Below are positions 6,583 through 6,644 of a DNA stretch of 6,644 nt, in pieces. The stretch spans positions 1-6,644 of the forward strand of contig JAPONU010000094.1 of the NCBI GenBank assembly GCA_026713745.1, written 5' to 3'. The stretch is from a bacterium. Its GTDB lineage: Bacteria; Actinomycetota; Acidimicrobiia; Acidimicrobiales; CATQHL01. Both the position numbers and the translations under genes were made by a program. The stretch's first letter is position 1. Each line of letters begins with the position of its first letter. The notes below the pieces were generated by a model, which ran no database searches, was not told where the DNA came from, and saw only the letters and a program-made list of their open reading frames with translations.

Positions 6583-6644
6583 GCCGAGCTTGTGGCAACC
6601 CGTCCGTGCCGAGGGGTTGCGCCTGTCGGGGGAAGCGACCTGAC

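Noticed and set aside
1..6644. A complete restriction-modification, BREX, DISARM or toxin-antitoxin system
   Set aside because: Only a methyltransferase and an AlbA_2/ATPase protein are present, separated by over 3 kb of metabolic genes. No nuclease, helicase or PglZ-like gene was found.

Overview
High-GC DNA, probably from an actinobacterium or a bacterium with a similar genome. The grounds are strong G/C bias at third codon positions, an MmgE/PrpD enzyme next to a ketosteroid-dehydrogenase-like flavoprotein, and a TANNNT box placed as for a leaderless transcript. The genus cannot be read from the sequence. Four protein genes are present and two of them touch or approach the window edges. 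I saw no tRNA, rRNA, CRISPR array, transposase or integrase.

Left (1-1643, minus): a 3'-truncated gene for a large AlbA_2 / HATPase_c_4 (Schlafen-AlbA type, COG2865-like) ATP-binding protein with an extra C-terminal beta-rich region. A 186-bp gap follows, holding two back-to-back hairpins just past the stop codon of the next gene.

Middle (1830-5119): a divergent metabolic pair. An MmgE/PrpD-family protein is read leftward (1830-3215) and a 543-residue FAD-dependent oxidoreductase of the FAD_binding_2/KstD-like type is read rightward (3488-5119). They share a 272-bp intergenic promoter region. The pair suggests a small catabolic or modification module acting on an organic acid or alicyclic/steroid-like compound. 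A plausible logic is dehydrogenation by the flavoprotein plus dehydration, hydration, isomerisation or decarboxylation by the PrpD-fold enzyme. The substrate is unknown, and several expected PrpD/ACOD1 active-site residues are replaced.

Right (5210-6568, minus): an amino-group (N4-cytosine/N6-adenine) DNA methyltransferase with a strong Shine-Dalgarno site, convergent with the flavoprotein gene across a 90-bp gap that holds a bidirectional hairpin. No restriction endonuclease is visible. The two outer genes (methyltransferase and AlbA_2/ATPase) are of kinds often found in accessory or defence-type regions. By eye they are less GC-rich than the metabolic pair: 35/60 G+C at 121-180 and 34/60 at 5461-5520, against 46/60 at 3541-3600. 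This fits metabolic genes sitting among accessory genes, but no complete defence system is seen.
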